Of a stretch of 64,000 nt of DNA, positions 48,352 through 57,361 are shown piece after piece. How positions within the stretch are numbered: position 1 is the stretch's first letter; every line of letters begins with the position of its first letter. The notes beneath the pieces are model-generated. The model did not search any database and was not told the origin of the DNA. It saw only the letters and a program-made list of their open reading frames with translations. Made by a program: the position numbers and the translations under genes. The stretch covers positions 1 to 64,000 of the forward strand of contig NZ_JPKG01000013.1 in the NCBI RefSeq assembly GCF_000735605.1, in the 5' to 3' direction. The stretch is from Allobosea sp. LC85. Lineage in GTDB: Bacteria; Pseudomonadota; Alphaproteobacteria; Rhizobiales; Beijerinckiaceae.

Positions 48352-49113
48352 ATGCGTATCCTCGTCACCAATGATGATGGCATCCATGCCGAAGGCCTTG
48401 CGGTGCTGGAGCGCATCGCGGCGCAACTGTCGGACGATGTCTGGGTCGTGGCGCCCGAGACGGACCAATCGGGCGTCGCGCATTCGCTCTCGCTCAGCAA
48501 TCCGCTGCGCCAGCGCAAGATTTCGGACAAGCGTTACGCCGTCGCCGGCACGCCGACCGATTGCGTGATCATGGCGGCACGCTCGATCATGCTCGATGCG
48601 CGGCCCGACCTCGTGCTGTCCGGCGTCAACCGCGGCCAGAACGTCGCGGAGGACGTGACCTATTCCGGCACAATCGCAGCGGCCATGGAAGGCACGCTGC
48701 TCGGCATCCCATCGATCGCGGTCAGCCAGGCTTATGGTCCGGAAGGCCGGCACCAGATCCATTGGGACTGCGCCGAACACCATGCTCCCGGCATCATCCG
48801 CCGGCTGCTGGAGGAGGGGATTCCCGAGGGCGTGCTGTTCAACCTCAACTTCCCGAATGTCGCGCCGAGCGAGGTTGCGGGCGTGGCGGTGACGGTCCAG
48901 GGCCGGCGTGACCAGGAACTGGTGCGGCTGGAGCCCCGCCATGACGGACGTGGCAATCCCTATTTCTGGATCGCCTTCCAGCGCAGCCGGAAGGAGCCGG
49001 CCAACGGCACCGATCTGAGGGCGCTGTCCGAGCAGAAGATCTCGATCACGCCGCTTGAACTCGACCTGACGCATGAGCCGACGCTGACCCGCTTCGCGCA
49101 GGTTTTTGCCTGA
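48352..49113 (+). CDS. surE: 5'-nucleotidase SurE
   Basis: A 253 aa stationary-phase survival phosphatase acting on nucleoside monophosphates. Metal site N-D-D-G in [13 protein letters not shown], then S-G-V-N-R-G-Q-N and [11 protein letters not shown]. The order surE-pcm-nlpD parallels the E. coli surE-pcm-nlpD-rpoS locus. Confidence 0.95.
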   Translation: MRILVTNDDGIHAEGLAVLERIAAQLSDDVWVVAPETDQSGVAHSLSLSNPLRQRKISDKRYAVAGTPTDCVIMAARSIMLDARPDLVLSGVNRGQNVAEDVTYSGTIAAAMEGTLLGIPSIAVSQAYGPEGRHQIHWDCAEHHAPGIIRRLLEEGIPEGVLFNLNFPNVAPSEVAGVAVTVQGRRDQELVRLEPRHDGRGNPYFWIAFQRSRKEPANGTDLRALSEQKISITPLELDLTHEPTLTRFAQVFA

Positions 49114-49140
49114 TACCGAACGGGAATAACGGGGGCGGCG

Positions 49141-49809
49141 ATGAGCGAGGGCGAGGAGGCGCCTGGCAGCGAGGGTGAGCGAACCGTCGCTTTCCTATTG
49201 TCGCTGAGGGCGCGGGGCGTGCGCGATCTCGCCGTGCTCCGGGCGATGGAGAAGGTCTCGCGCGAGCGATTCGCACCGACCCGCTTTGCCGACCTCGCGC
49301 GCCAGGACGTTTCCGTGCCGCTCGCCTGCGGGCAGACGATGACCGCCCCGCATACTGTGGCGAATCTTGTCAGTGCCCTGGAGATGGAGCCGTCGGCCCG
49401 CGTGCTCGAGGTCGGCACGGGCTCCGGCTATGTCTCGGCGCTGCTTGCCGCCATGGGCGGAGAGGTGGTCTCGCTGGAGCGCTACCGCACGCTCGCGCTT
49501 GCTGCTCATGAGCGCATCGGTGGCAGCGGCTACGCAAAAATGGTCGATCTGCGCCATGCCGACGGCTTTCAGCCAGACCGAACGCTTGGCCGATTCGACC
49601 GGATCCTGGTCAATGGCGTTACCCATTCCGTTCCCGAGGCCCTGCTGGCGCGGCTTTCGGTTGGCGGGCGGTTGGTCGGGGCGCTCAGGGTTGAAGGCGT
49701 ATCACGTCGGGTGGTGGTCACACGGACGGACGACAGTGCCTATGATCATGCGCTTGGCCCGGTCCTGCGCCTGCCGCCGTTGATCCCGGGCTTGGCACGG
49801 GCACTCTGA
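49141..49809 (+). CDS. pcm: Protein-L-isoaspartate O-methyltransferase
   Basis: A 222 aa SAM-dependent methyltransferase repairing isoaspartyl residues. SAM motif I is V-L-E-V-G-T-G-S-G-Y-V-S-A-L-L-A; the preceding M-T-A-P-H-T-V-A is the family active-site strip (usually Q-T-I-S-Q-P). R-F-D-R-I-L-V-N is motif II. Follows surE by 27 bases. Confidence 0.92.
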   Translation: MSEGEEAPGSEGERTVAFLLSLRARGVRDLAVLRAMEKVSRERFAPTRFADLARQDVSVPLACGQTMTAPHTVANLVSALEMEPSARVLEVGTGSGYVSALLAAMGGEVVSLERYRTLALAAHERIGGSGYAKMVDLRHADGFQPDRTLGRFDRILVNGVTHSVPEALLARLSVGGRLVGALRVEGVSRRVVVTRTDDSAYDHALGPVLRLPPLIPGLARAL

Positions 49810-49938
49810 ACCTCGGCTGAAGAAAGCCGGCCCCGGTTGAAAAATATGAAGAGGCCAAGGACGCGCGAAACGTTTTCGTAACCTGAACGGGGCTTTAATC
49901 CCCTTCATCGAGTTGCGTTGTTCGCGAGTATCTTGTCC

Positions 49939-51282
49939 ATGCGTAGCCAAGTCGGATTCAAGTCCAGCGTTGCCCTTCGCCTGTCGACGGTCTGCGCGCT
50001 CGCCTTGAGTGTCAGCGCCTGTTCGTCGGACACGATGCGCTTCACCGAGGCTCCCTTCAGCAATCCTTTCAGGACCGCGCAGGCTCCCGCCATGCGCGAT
50101 CCGGCAACGACCGGTTCGATCGGGCGCAGTGCCAGTGCGCCGATGTCGTCGCCGGCTCCGTCCGTCGGGGCGGTCCGCGCCCAGCCCTTGCCGCCGCCGC
50201 AATCGGCCGTTGCACTGCGTAGCGTCGCTCCGGCGCCTGTCGCCGGCAGCGCCAATGGCTGGTCGGCCCAGGGCGGAACAGCGATCGTCGTTGCCCAGGG
50301 CGAGACGCTCGATACCCTCTCCTCGCGCTATGGCGTGCCGCGTTCAGCGCTGATGTCGGCGAACGGGCTCTCGAGCGCGAACGTGGCTCCCGGCTCGCGG
50401 CTGACGATCCCGGTCTACAACGCCGGCGGTGGTGCGGCGCCGCAGCAGGTGGCACAGGTGGCGTCGCCGCAGAGCGATGCACGTACCGAATCGCCGCGTT
50501 TCGTGGCTGGCCCCGCCCCAGCGGCGGCGCAACGTGCTCCTGTGGTGCCGGCGCGTGTCGCTGCGGCGCCGGTCGATGCCAGGGCGAAGGCCCAGGCCGC
50601 TGCCGAAACCAAGGCGCAAGCTGCGGCCGAGGCCAAGGCAAAGACTGCGGCCGATGCCCAGGCCATGCGGGACGCCCGCGCCAAGTTCGCCGCCGAGGCC
50701 AAGGTGAAGGCCGAAGCCAAGGCCAAGACGAAGCCGGTCGTCGAGGCAAAGGCGCCGACGCCTGCCCCTGTTGCGACTCCGACGAAGACCAAGCCGGTCG
50801 TGGTTGCCAGCGCTCCGGCCGAGGAGAAGGTCAGCGCCGTGCCGAAGTCGGCTCCCGAGCCGACGCCCGATCCGAAGACCACCGCAAGCCTGCCCAAGGA
50901 GGAAGATGCCTCCAAGGCCGATTTCCGCTGGCCGGCTCGCGGCCGCGTCATTGCCGGCTATGGCGGCAAGGGCTCGAACGAGGGCATCAACATCGCCGTG
51001 CCGGAAGGAACCCCGATCAAGGCGGCCGAAGGCGGCGTCGTCGCCTATGCCGGCAGCGAACTCAAAGGCTACGGCAATCTCGTGCTCATCCGTCATCCCA
51101 ACGGCTACGTCTCGGCTTACGCCCATAACGGCGAGCTGAACGTCAAGCGCGGCGAGTCGGTGAAGCGCGGCCAGGTCGTCGCCAAATCGGGCCAGAGCGG
51201 CAACGTCTCTTCGCCGCAGCTGCATTTCGAGCTGCGCAAGGGATCGTCGCCGGTCGATCCGGTTCCCTACCTGAACAACTGA
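49939..51282 (+). CDS. NlpD/DipM-like lipoprotein with LysM and degenerate LytM domains
   Basis: A 447 aa envelope protein. The signal ends in a lipobox (L-S-V-S-A-C); a LysM domain follows (about residues 112-155, V-A-Q-G-E-T-L-D-T-L-S-S-R-Y), then an Ala/Lys-rich probable coiled coil (about 210-280) and a C-terminal LytM fold. The zinc-site residues are replaced: N-E-G-I-N in place of H-x-G-x-D, and Q-L-H in place of H-x-H. This indicates an amidase activator rather than a peptidase, as in NlpD. ATG 49939 is preferred to TTG 49918. A terminator follows at 51392. Confidence 0.9.
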   Translation: MRSQVGFKSSVALRLSTVCALALSVSACSSDTMRFTEAPFSNPFRTAQAPAMRDPATTGSIGRSASAPMSSPAPSVGAVRAQPLPPPQSAVALRSVAPAPVAGSANGWSAQGGTAIVVAQGETLDTLSSRYGVPRSALMSANGLSSANVAPGSRLTIPVYNAGGGAAPQQVAQVASPQSDARTESPRFVAGPAPAAAQRAPVVPARVAAAPVDARAKAQAAAETKAQAAAEAKAKTAADAQAMRDARAKFAAEAKVKAEAKAKTKPVVEAKAPTPAPVATPTKTKPVVVASAPAEEKVSAVPKSAPEPTPDPKTTASLPKEEDASKADFRWPARGRVIAGYGGKGSNEGINIAVPEGTPIKAAEGGVVAYAGSELKGYGNLVLIRHPNGYVSAYAHNGELNVKRGESVKRGQVVAKSGQSGNVSSPQLHFELRKGSSPVDPVPYLNN

Positions 51283-51391
51283 TCCAGAGTTGACCTGACG
51301 CACCCTCCGGGCCGGAGCTCTCACCTTCGCCCGGACACGCAGAGACATCCACCTTCGATCAGTTCCCGCGAGACCCCGCTGATCGAAACAA

Positions 51392-51428
51392 GGCGGGACG
51401 GTCCCAGGAAAGGCCGTCCCGCCGTTTT
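51392..51428 (+). terminator. Terminator of the serS-surE-pcm-nlpD side
   Basis: GGCGGGACGG (51392-51401) pairs with CCGTCCCGCC (51414-51423) around a 12-base loop, followed by GTTTTC. It lies 110 bases after the NlpD-like gene. Confidence 0.8.
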
Positions 51429-51540
51429 CATGTGTGCCTCAGCCCGCGCCAGCATGTCGCCGAACTCTGGGCCTGAGACTGGCGACGCTCCCAGACTGAA
51501 TCCGGAGCGCCGCCTATCCCTCAGAGAATAGGGGCTTATC

Positions 51541-51572
51541 CGCCTTGGGCGGCAGGCATGCCGCCCAAGGCG
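51541..51572 (-). terminator. 13-bp perfect hairpin after the DUF815 gene
   Basis: CGCCTTGGGCGGC and its exact inverse are separated by six bases, 16 bases beyond the DUF815 stop on the minus strand. No T-tract follows in either direction, so it may be a stabiliser or Rho-assisted stop rather than a classic terminator. Confidence 0.5.
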
Positions 51573-51587
51573 ATGCTCTTGCGCGTC

Positions 51588-52466
51588 TCAGCCGTCGAGC
51601 CGCTGTCCAAGCCGGCCCGCCAGGTCCTGGATGTACTGCCAGGCCGTGCGCCCCGAACGCGATCCGCGCGTGGTTGCCCACTCAAGCGCTTCGCGACGAA
51701 GTTCGTCCGGCGCGATCTTCAGGCCGAAATGGCTGACATAGCCGTTGATCATCTCCAGGTACTCGTCCTGGCTGCATTTATGGAAGCCGAGCCAGAGGCC
51801 GAAGCGGTCCGAGAGCGAGACCTTCTCCTCGACGGCCTCGCCGGGGTTGATCGCGGTCGAGCGCTCGTTCTCCATCATGTCGCGTGGCAGCAGGTGTCGA
51901 CGGTTCGAGGTGGCGTAGAACACGACATTGTCGGGGCGCCCTTCGACGCCGCCGTCCAGAGCCGCCTTCAGCGACTTGTAGGAGGTGTCCTGCCCATCGA
52001 AGGAGAGGTCGTCGCAGAAGACGATGGCCCGGTGCTTGTCCTGCCGCAGCATGGCCATCAGCGCCGGCAGGCTCTCGATGTCCTCGCGGTGGATTTCGAT
52101 CAGCTTCAGGGGCAGGGCCTTGCCGGCGAGGCGTTTGTTGGTGTCGGCATGGACCGATTTGACCAGCGACGACTTGCCCATGCCGCGCGCGCCCCAGAGC
52201 AGCACGTTGTTGGCCGGCAGGCCGTGGGCGAAGCGCTCTGTGTTCTCGGCGAGCGTGTCGCGGACCCGGTCGACGCCGCGCAGGAGCGAGAGTTCGACCC
52301 GATTGACCTTCGCGACGGGAGCCAGTTCCGCCGCCGCCGGATGCCAGACGAAAGCGTCGGCAGCGGTCAGGTCCGCTGCCCTTCGCGCTGGCGGTGCGAT
52401 GCGTTCCAGCGCCGAGGCGATGCGGAGGAGGGTTTCGAGGTTCAAATCGGGGGAGCCGGTGGTCAT
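51588..52466 (-). CDS. DUF815 AAA+ ATP-binding protein
   Basis: A 292 aa P-loop protein with Walker A L-W-G-A-R-G-M-G-K-S-S and Walker B-like I-V-F-C-D-D-L-S-F, plus the family block Y-A-T-S-N-R-R-H-L and S-L-S-D-R-F-G-L-W-L. The DUF815 family is widespread in Proteobacteria with no settled role. ATG 52466 (M-T-T-G-S-P) is chosen; the frame is open upstream without protein character. Divergent from yajC. Confidence 0.9.
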   Translation of the reverse strand: MTTGSPDLNLETLLRIASALERIAPPARRAADLTAADAFVWHPAAAELAPVAKVNRVELSLLRGVDRVRDTLAENTERFAHGLPANNVLLWGARGMGKSSLVKSVHADTNKRLAGKALPLKLIEIHREDIESLPALMAMLRQDKHRAIVFCDDLSFDGQDTSYKSLKAALDGGVEGRPDNVVFYATSNRRHLLPRDMMENERSTAINPGEAVEEKVSLSDRFGLWLGFHKCSQDEYLEMINGYVSHFGLKIAPDELRREALEWATTRGSRSGRTAWQYIQDLAGRLGQRLDG

Positions 52467-52692
52467 CGGGACAAAGCCTATCGCGCGAGCGGTGTTCAAG
52501 CTGGGACGTCGGGCCAGGCGACCCAAGGGAGGCGCGGCCCGGTGTTCGGGAATTCCTGTCAGAGGGCCATGACAGCCGTTCTCCGGAACGAACTCTATGG
52601 AATATGCCAAGCTGAATCGGACAAGGCCATTGCGCGCATGCCGGCAAGCTCATAGGTGAAGCGACGCGGTCGGTTCTTCGCCGCGCCAACAA

Positions 52693-52720
52693 TTGATTTA
52701 ACGGCGTCTCTGGCTATAGT
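52693..52720 (+). promoter_or_regulatory. Sigma-70 promoter of yajC-secDF
   Basis: TTGATT (52693-52698), 16 bases, TATAGT (52715-52720). It is positioned 81 bases before the yajC start and probably drives yajC-secD-secF-Mth938. Confidence 0.6.
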
Positions 52721-52801
52721 CCGCGCGATTTTTGACCTGACGAAGCCGCAACCGCATCCACGGCAGGCGCGCCTGCGCCGCCGCTGTGAAGGAGCTTGTT
52801 T

Positions 52802-53125
52802 GTGATTACCCCTGCATTTGCCCAAGGTCTCGGTGGCGGAACGCCCGAAATGCTGATGAGCTTCGTTCCGTTCGTGCTGATCTTCGTGATCATGTGGTTT
52901 CTGATCATCCGTCCGCAGCAGAAGCGGGTGAAGTCGCATCAGGAAATGATCAAGAACGTTCGGCGGGGTGATACCGTCGTGACCTCGGGCGGGATCGTGG
53001 CCAAGGTGTCGAAGGTGATCGACGACAGCGAGATCGAGGCCGAGATTGCCGATGGCGTCCGCGTCCGGCTGGTCAAGGGCATGATCCAGGACGTCCGCTC
53101 CAAGAGCGAGCCGGTCAAGAGCTGA
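52802..53125 (+). CDS. yajC: Preprotein translocase subunit YajC
   Basis: A 107 aa protein with one membrane helix (F-V-P-F-V-L-I-F-V-I-M-W-F-L-I-I-R-P-Q-Q-K-R) and the beta-rich cytoplasmic tail G-D-T-V-V-T-S-G-G-I-V-A-K. YajC joins SecDF to the Sec translocon. GTG 52802 has GGAG seven bases upstream, whereas TTG 52796 lies too close to it. Confidence 0.94.
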   Translation: MITPAFAQGLGGGTPEMLMSFVPFVLIFVIMWFLIIRPQQKRVKSHQEMIKNVRRGDTVVTSGGIVAKVSKVIDDSEIEAEIADGVRVRLVKGMIQDVRSKSEPVKS

Positions 53126-53178
53126 ATGGCGCCCCGGCCCTGACGGGTCGGCGCGCGACAACAAGGCTGTTCACGCAG

Positions 53179-54789
53179 ATGCTTCGTCTCCAGGCCCGCA
53201 AGGTCATCCTCGTCCTGCTCGTGCTGATCTTCGGTTGCGGGCTCGCCCTGCCAAATCTGTTCTCGCCGGAGACGCGCAAAGCGATCGAGCAGGGCGCTCC
53301 GTCCTGGATCCCGCGCTTCATGTTGCCGATTCACGCCGTGACGCTTGGCCTCGATCTGCAGGGCGGCTCGCATGTTCTGCTCGAGATCGACAGAGCCGAC
53401 CTGATCAAGACACAGGTGACGCAGCTTCGCGACGATATGCGACGCATCCTGCGCGAAGAGCGTGTCGGCTTTCAGGGCGGTATCGGACTGACCGCGCGCG
53501 GCGTGCAGGTGCGTGTCCCGGAGGCGAGCGACCGTGCCAGGCTGATGCCGAAGCTTCGGGAACTGGCGCAGCCGGTCGGAACGCTCGGCGCGTTCGGTCC
53601 TTCGGGGAACCAGTCGATCGAGGTCTCCGAGCAGCCTGACGGTCTCGTCCAGCTCCAACTGACCGAGGCTGGCGCCAACGAGCGCGTACGCCGTGCCGTC
53701 GAGCAGGCCATGGAAGTCCTGCGCCGCCGCGTCGACGCGCTCGGCACCACCGAACCGAACATCCAGCGTCAGGGACTTGATCGCATTCTGGTCCAGGTGC
53801 CGGGTCTGCAGGACCCGCAACGGCTGAAGCAGATCCTTGGCGACACCGCCAAGCTGCAGTTCCGGATGGTCGCTGACCAGAACAGCGGCGACGTCGATAT
53901 GCTGCCGTCGCAGGATGCCGGCGGTCAGCTCGTGCCGGTCAGCCGTCAGGTCATCGTCGAAGGCGAGGACCTGATCGACGCGCAGCCGGCTTTCGACCAG
54001 CGCACCAGCCAGCCGATCGTCAATTTCCGCTTCAATATCCGTGGCGCCCAGCGCTTTGGCCAGGCGACGACCGAGAATCTCGGGCGGGCGCTGGCAATCG
54101 TGCTCGACAACAAGGTGATCTCGGCCCCGGTCATCCAGTCGCCGATTACCGGCGGTTCAGGCCAGATCTCGGGGAATTTCACGGTTGAGTCCGTGAACAA
54201 CCTGGCGATCCTGCTGCGCGCCGGCGCCCTGCCAGCCAAGATGACGATCGTCGAGGAGCGCACCGTCGGCCCGGGCCTTGGCCAGGACTCGATCCAGGCG
54301 GGCAAGATGGCGACGCTGATCGCGACCGCCCTCGTGATCCTCTACATGGTCCTGACCTATGGGATCTTCGGCGTCATCGCGAGCGTGGCGCTGCTCGTCC
54401 ATGTCTGCTTGATCTTCGGACTGATGTCGTTGCTCGGCGCTACCATGACCTTGCCGGGCATCGCCGGCATCGTGCTCACCATTGGCACGGCGGTCGATTC
54501 CAACGTGCTGATCTATGAGCGCATGCGCGAGGAATCGCATATGGGCCGCTCGTTGGTCTCGGCGCTGGAGGCCGGGTTCCAACGGGCCTTTGCGACGATC
54601 ATCGACTCGAACGTCACCATGCTGATCGCAGCGGTTGCGTTGTTCTCGCTGGGTTCGGGGCCGGTGCGCGGCTTCGCCGTGGTCTTCATCCTGGGCATTC
54701 TGACGACCGTGATCACGGCCGTGACGTTGACGAGGATGCTGATCGCGCTGTGGTACCGCTGGGCTCGGCCCAAGGCCCTTCCGTTCTGA
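53179..54789 (+). CDS. secD: Protein translocase subunit SecD
   Basis: A 536 aa inner-membrane protein using proton motive force to help pull exported proteins. N-terminal helix, large periplasmic P1 domain (G-L-D-L-Q-G-G-S-H-V-L-L is the conserved start), then five further helices with T-I-G-T-A-V-D-S-N-V-L-I-Y-E-R. Between yajC and secF. Confidence 0.96.
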   Translation: MLRLQARKVILVLLVLIFGCGLALPNLFSPETRKAIEQGAPSWIPRFMLPIHAVTLGLDLQGGSHVLLEIDRADLIKTQVTQLRDDMRRILREERVGFQGGIGLTARGVQVRVPEASDRARLMPKLRELAQPVGTLGAFGPSGNQSIEVSEQPDGLVQLQLTEAGANERVRRAVEQAMEVLRRRVDALGTTEPNIQRQGLDRILVQVPGLQDPQRLKQILGDTAKLQFRMVADQNSGDVDMLPSQDAGGQLVPVSRQVIVEGEDLIDAQPAFDQRTSQPIVNFRFNIRGAQRFGQATTENLGRALAIVLDNKVISAPVIQSPITGGSGQISGNFTVESVNNLAILLRAGALPAKMTIVEERTVGPGLGQDSIQAGKMATLIATALVILYMVLTYGIFGVIASVALLVHVCLIFGLMSLLGATMTLPGIAGIVLTIGTAVDSNVLIYERMREESHMGRSLVSALEAGFQRAFATIIDSNVTMLIAAVALFSLGSGPVRGFAVVFILGILTTVITAVTLTRMLIALWYRWARPKALPF

Positions 54790-54817
54790 CGCTGCCGACC
54801 CGACAGGAGATACGCGC

Positions 54818-55771
54818 ATGCGTCTGCTTCGCATCGTTCCCGACAATACCCGTTTCAAGATCGTCCGCTTCCGACGCTTCAGCTATCCGTTCTCGGCGGC
54901 CTATTCGATCCTCGTCCTGGCGCTCTTCCTGACGGTAGGGCTGAATTTCGGCATCGACTTCCGCGGCGGTACGCTGATCGAGATGCAGGCCAAGGCCGGC
55001 AAGGCCGAGATCGCCTCGATCCGTCACACGGCCAACGGGTTCGGCTTCGGCGAGGTCGAGGTCCAGGAATTCGGCACGGCGGGCGATATCTCGATGCGCT
55101 TTGCCCTGCAGCCAGGGGGCGAGACGGCCCAGCAGGCGGTGGTCGCGAAGGCGCGTGAAGCTTTCGCAGGGACGCATGACTTCCGCCGGGTCGAGACCGT
55201 CGGTCCGCGCGTTTCCGGCGAACTGGTCCAGGCCGGGACACTCGGTGTCGTGCTCGCGATTGTCGGCGTACTGATCTATCTCTGGTTCCGCTTCGAGATG
55301 CAGCTCGCGATCGGCGCGATCGTCGGTACCCTGCACGATATCGTGCTGACCGTCGGCTTCTTCCTGATCACGCAGCTCGAATTCAACCTGACCTCGATCG
55401 CGGCGATCCTGACCATTGTCGGTTATTCCTTGAACGAGACGGTCGTGGTGTTCGACCGCACGCGCGAACTGCTGCGCCGCTACAAGACCATGCCGGTCGA
55501 GGAACTGCTCGACCTCTCGGTCAACTCGACGCTGTCCCGCACCGCGATGACCGCCACGACGACCGTCCTCTCGCTCGTCGCGCTGGTGTTCTTCGGTGGC
55601 ACGGCGATCGAAGGCTTTGCCCTCGTCATGCTCTTCGGCGTGGTGGTCTGCACCTATTCGGCGATGTTCGTCTCGACACCCGTGCTGCTCTATCTCGATG
55701 TGCGCGCCGGGCGCCTTGACGCGGATGTCGAAGAGAAGGTTGCGGCCGTAGCCAAGCCGAAGGCGAGCTGA
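54818..55771 (+). CDS. secF: Protein translocase subunit SecF
   Basis: A 317 aa partner of SecD with six membrane helices. G-I-D-F-R-G-G-T-L-I-E is the conserved periplasmic start and V-G-Y-S-L-N-E-T-V-V-V-F-D-R the helix-4 motif. Follows secD by 28 bases. Confidence 0.96.
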   Translation: MRLLRIVPDNTRFKIVRFRRFSYPFSAAYSILVLALFLTVGLNFGIDFRGGTLIEMQAKAGKAEIASIRHTANGFGFGEVEVQEFGTAGDISMRFALQPGGETAQQAVVAKAREAFAGTHDFRRVETVGPRVSGELVQAGTLGVVLAIVGVLIYLWFRFEMQLAIGAIVGTLHDIVLTVGFFLITQLEFNLTSIAAILTIVGYSLNETVVVFDRTRELLRRYKTMPVEELLDLSVNSTLSRTAMTATTTVLSLVALVFFGGTAIEGFALVMLFGVVVCTYSAMFVSTPVLLYLDVRAGRLDADVEEKVAAVAKPKAS

Positions 55772-55790
55772 GTGGGCGAGCGCCCTGACC

Positions 55791-56168
55791 ATGCCACGCT
55801 TTGAAGGCTTCGTTCCGGGACGGCATCCGATCGATGCCTTTGGAGCAGGCGGCTTCCGCTTCGCCGATATGAGCCATCGCGGCTCGATCCTGGCCCTGCC
55901 GGGCGGCGTCCATATCTGGCCGGTCACGTCGTTCGCGGAGGTGACGATCGAGAGTCTCCAACCTGTGCTCGATGCAGCCGATACGATCGACTTCCTGCTG
56001 ATCGGCACCGGACGTGATATCGTCTTCGTGCCTGCGGCCTTGCGCGAGCGTTTTCGCGAGGCCGGCATCACCATCGAGGGCATGGCGACGGGCGCCGCGG
56101 CGCGGACCTACAATGTTCTCGTCGGAGAGGACCGGCGGGTGGCGGCGGCGCTGATCGCGGTTGAGTAG
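55791..56168 (+). CDS. Mth938-like domain protein (DUF498)
   Basis: A 125 aa single-domain protein with the family pattern I-D-A-F-G-A-G-G-F-R-F and L-L-I-G-T-G; the human homologue AAMDC/NDUFAF3 group includes a complex I assembly factor. The neighbouring gene resembles NDUFAF6, so a shared role in respiratory complex assembly is a fair guess but not shown. Confidence 0.88.
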   Translation: MPRFEGFVPGRHPIDAFGAGGFRFADMSHRGSILALPGGVHIWPVTSFAEVTIESLQPVLDAADTIDFLLIGTGRDIVFVPAALRERFREAGITIEGMATGAAARTYNVLVGEDRRVAAALIAVE

Positions 56169-56284
56169 CAGGGCGCGCGGGGATCATGCTCGTGGGGCGT
56201 AGCCAGCCCGGCGTTGCCTGGCCTAGACTGACATTCGATCCAAGGCCGTGCCTGTGAGGCAACCGCCTGGGCGGGACGATCCGC

Positions 56285-57178
56285 ATGACGACCAGAACTG
56301 ACGATCGCCGCGAGACGCTGCCCGAGGCCCTGCCGGAGGCCTATGCGCATTGTGCCTCACTGGTTCGCCAGGCCGATCACGATCGCTATATCGCCAGTCT
56401 CTACGCGCCCGAGGCTATGCGGCCCGGCCTTTTCGCGCTCTACGCCTTCAGCCACGAGATCGCCAGGGTTCGCGCTGCGGTGAGCGAGCCGCTTCCCGGC
56501 GAGGTCAGGCTGCAGTGGTGGCGCGACCTGCTGGAGGGTGACGCCAAGGGCGAGGTGCATTCGCATCCTGTTGCCGCCGCGTTGCTCGACACCATCCTGC
56601 ATTACCGCCTGCCGATCGCGCCACTGACCGGGCTGATCGAGGCGCGCATCTTCGATCTCTATGACGACCCGATGCCCTCTCTCGGCGATCTCGAGGGCTA
56701 TGCCGGCGAAACGGCGAGTGCGCTCTTCCGGCTTGCGTCGATCATCCTGGCCGAGGGACGTGATCCGGGTGGCGCCGCGGCTTGCGGCCATGCCGGCGTC
56801 GCCTATGCCCTGACCGGACTGCTGCGCGCTTTTCCCTGGCATGCGGCGGCTGGCCAGGTCTATCTGCCGGCGGAGATCCTCGCCCGCAACGGCGTCATTC
56901 GCGACGACATCGTGCGGGGGCGTGGCGGGCCCGGCGTGCTCTACAGCCTGAAGGAACTGCGGGCGATCGCGCGCAAGCACCTCGCCAAGCTGCAGGAGCT
57001 GCGCGAGACGATTCCGCCTACGCTCGTACCGGCCTTCCTGCCGGTCGCACTGGTCGAGTCCTATCTGAAGAAGATGGAGCGCAACGGTTATGACCCGTTC
57101 CGGAGCATCATCACGCTGCCGGCCTGGCAGCGGCAATGGATTCTCTGGCGCGCGGCCCGGAAGGCGATGCGGGGTTAG
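56285..57178 (+). CDS. Phytoene/squalene synthase family protein, NDUFAF6-like
   Basis: A 297 aa protein of the squalene/phytoene synthase fold (L-F-A-L-Y-A-F-S-H-E-I-A-R-V; L-Q-W-W-R-D-L-L). Both Asp-rich catalytic motifs of true synthases are missing: the first reads S-H-E-I-A-R and the second region Y-L-P-A-E-I-L. It therefore resembles NDUFAF6, a complex I assembly factor, rather than a carotenoid enzyme. The stop codon lies inside the first copy of a dispersed palindromic repeat. Confidence 0.85.
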   Translation: MTTRTDDRRETLPEALPEAYAHCASLVRQADHDRYIASLYAPEAMRPGLFALYAFSHEIARVRAAVSEPLPGEVRLQWWRDLLEGDAKGEVHSHPVAAALLDTILHYRLPIAPLTGLIEARIFDLYDDPMPSLGDLEGYAGETASALFRLASIILAEGRDPGGAAACGHAGVAYALTGLLRAFPWHAAAGQVYLPAEILARNGVIRDDIVRGRGGPGVLYSLKELRAIARKHLAKLQELRETIPPTLVPAFLPVALVESYLKKMERNGYDPFRSIITLPAWQRQWILWRAARKAMRG

Positions 57179-57275
57179 ATCATCGGATCGGATATCGCAT
57201 CCGGTCCGATGATCTAACCTTTTTGTGTTTGCATCGGCTTTCCCGAAAACCGCAATCCACTTTTCGGGCCGATGC
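57175..57275. repeat. Dispersed double-palindrome repeat, copy 1
   Basis: Two palindromes: 57175-57217 (TTAGATCATCGG ... CCGATGATCTAA) and 57231-57275 (GCATCGGC ... CGGGCCGATGC, with internal CCCGAAAA/TTTTCGGG). The same unit recurs at 63728-63825 with a few differences. It resembles Rhizobiales intergenic palindromic (RIME/RPE-like) elements that share the central wording AAAACCGcaATCCACTTTTCGGG or close to it. It sits at the 3' end of the NDUFAF6-like gene and supplies its stop codon. Confidence 0.85.
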
Positions 57276-57361
57276 TTTAATTCGCAGGAGGGCGAGCGGG
57301 GCGTGGAAAACCCTCTCCTGGAAGAAGAGGGCAGGATGGATTGCCCTACGCCAAAGGCTCT

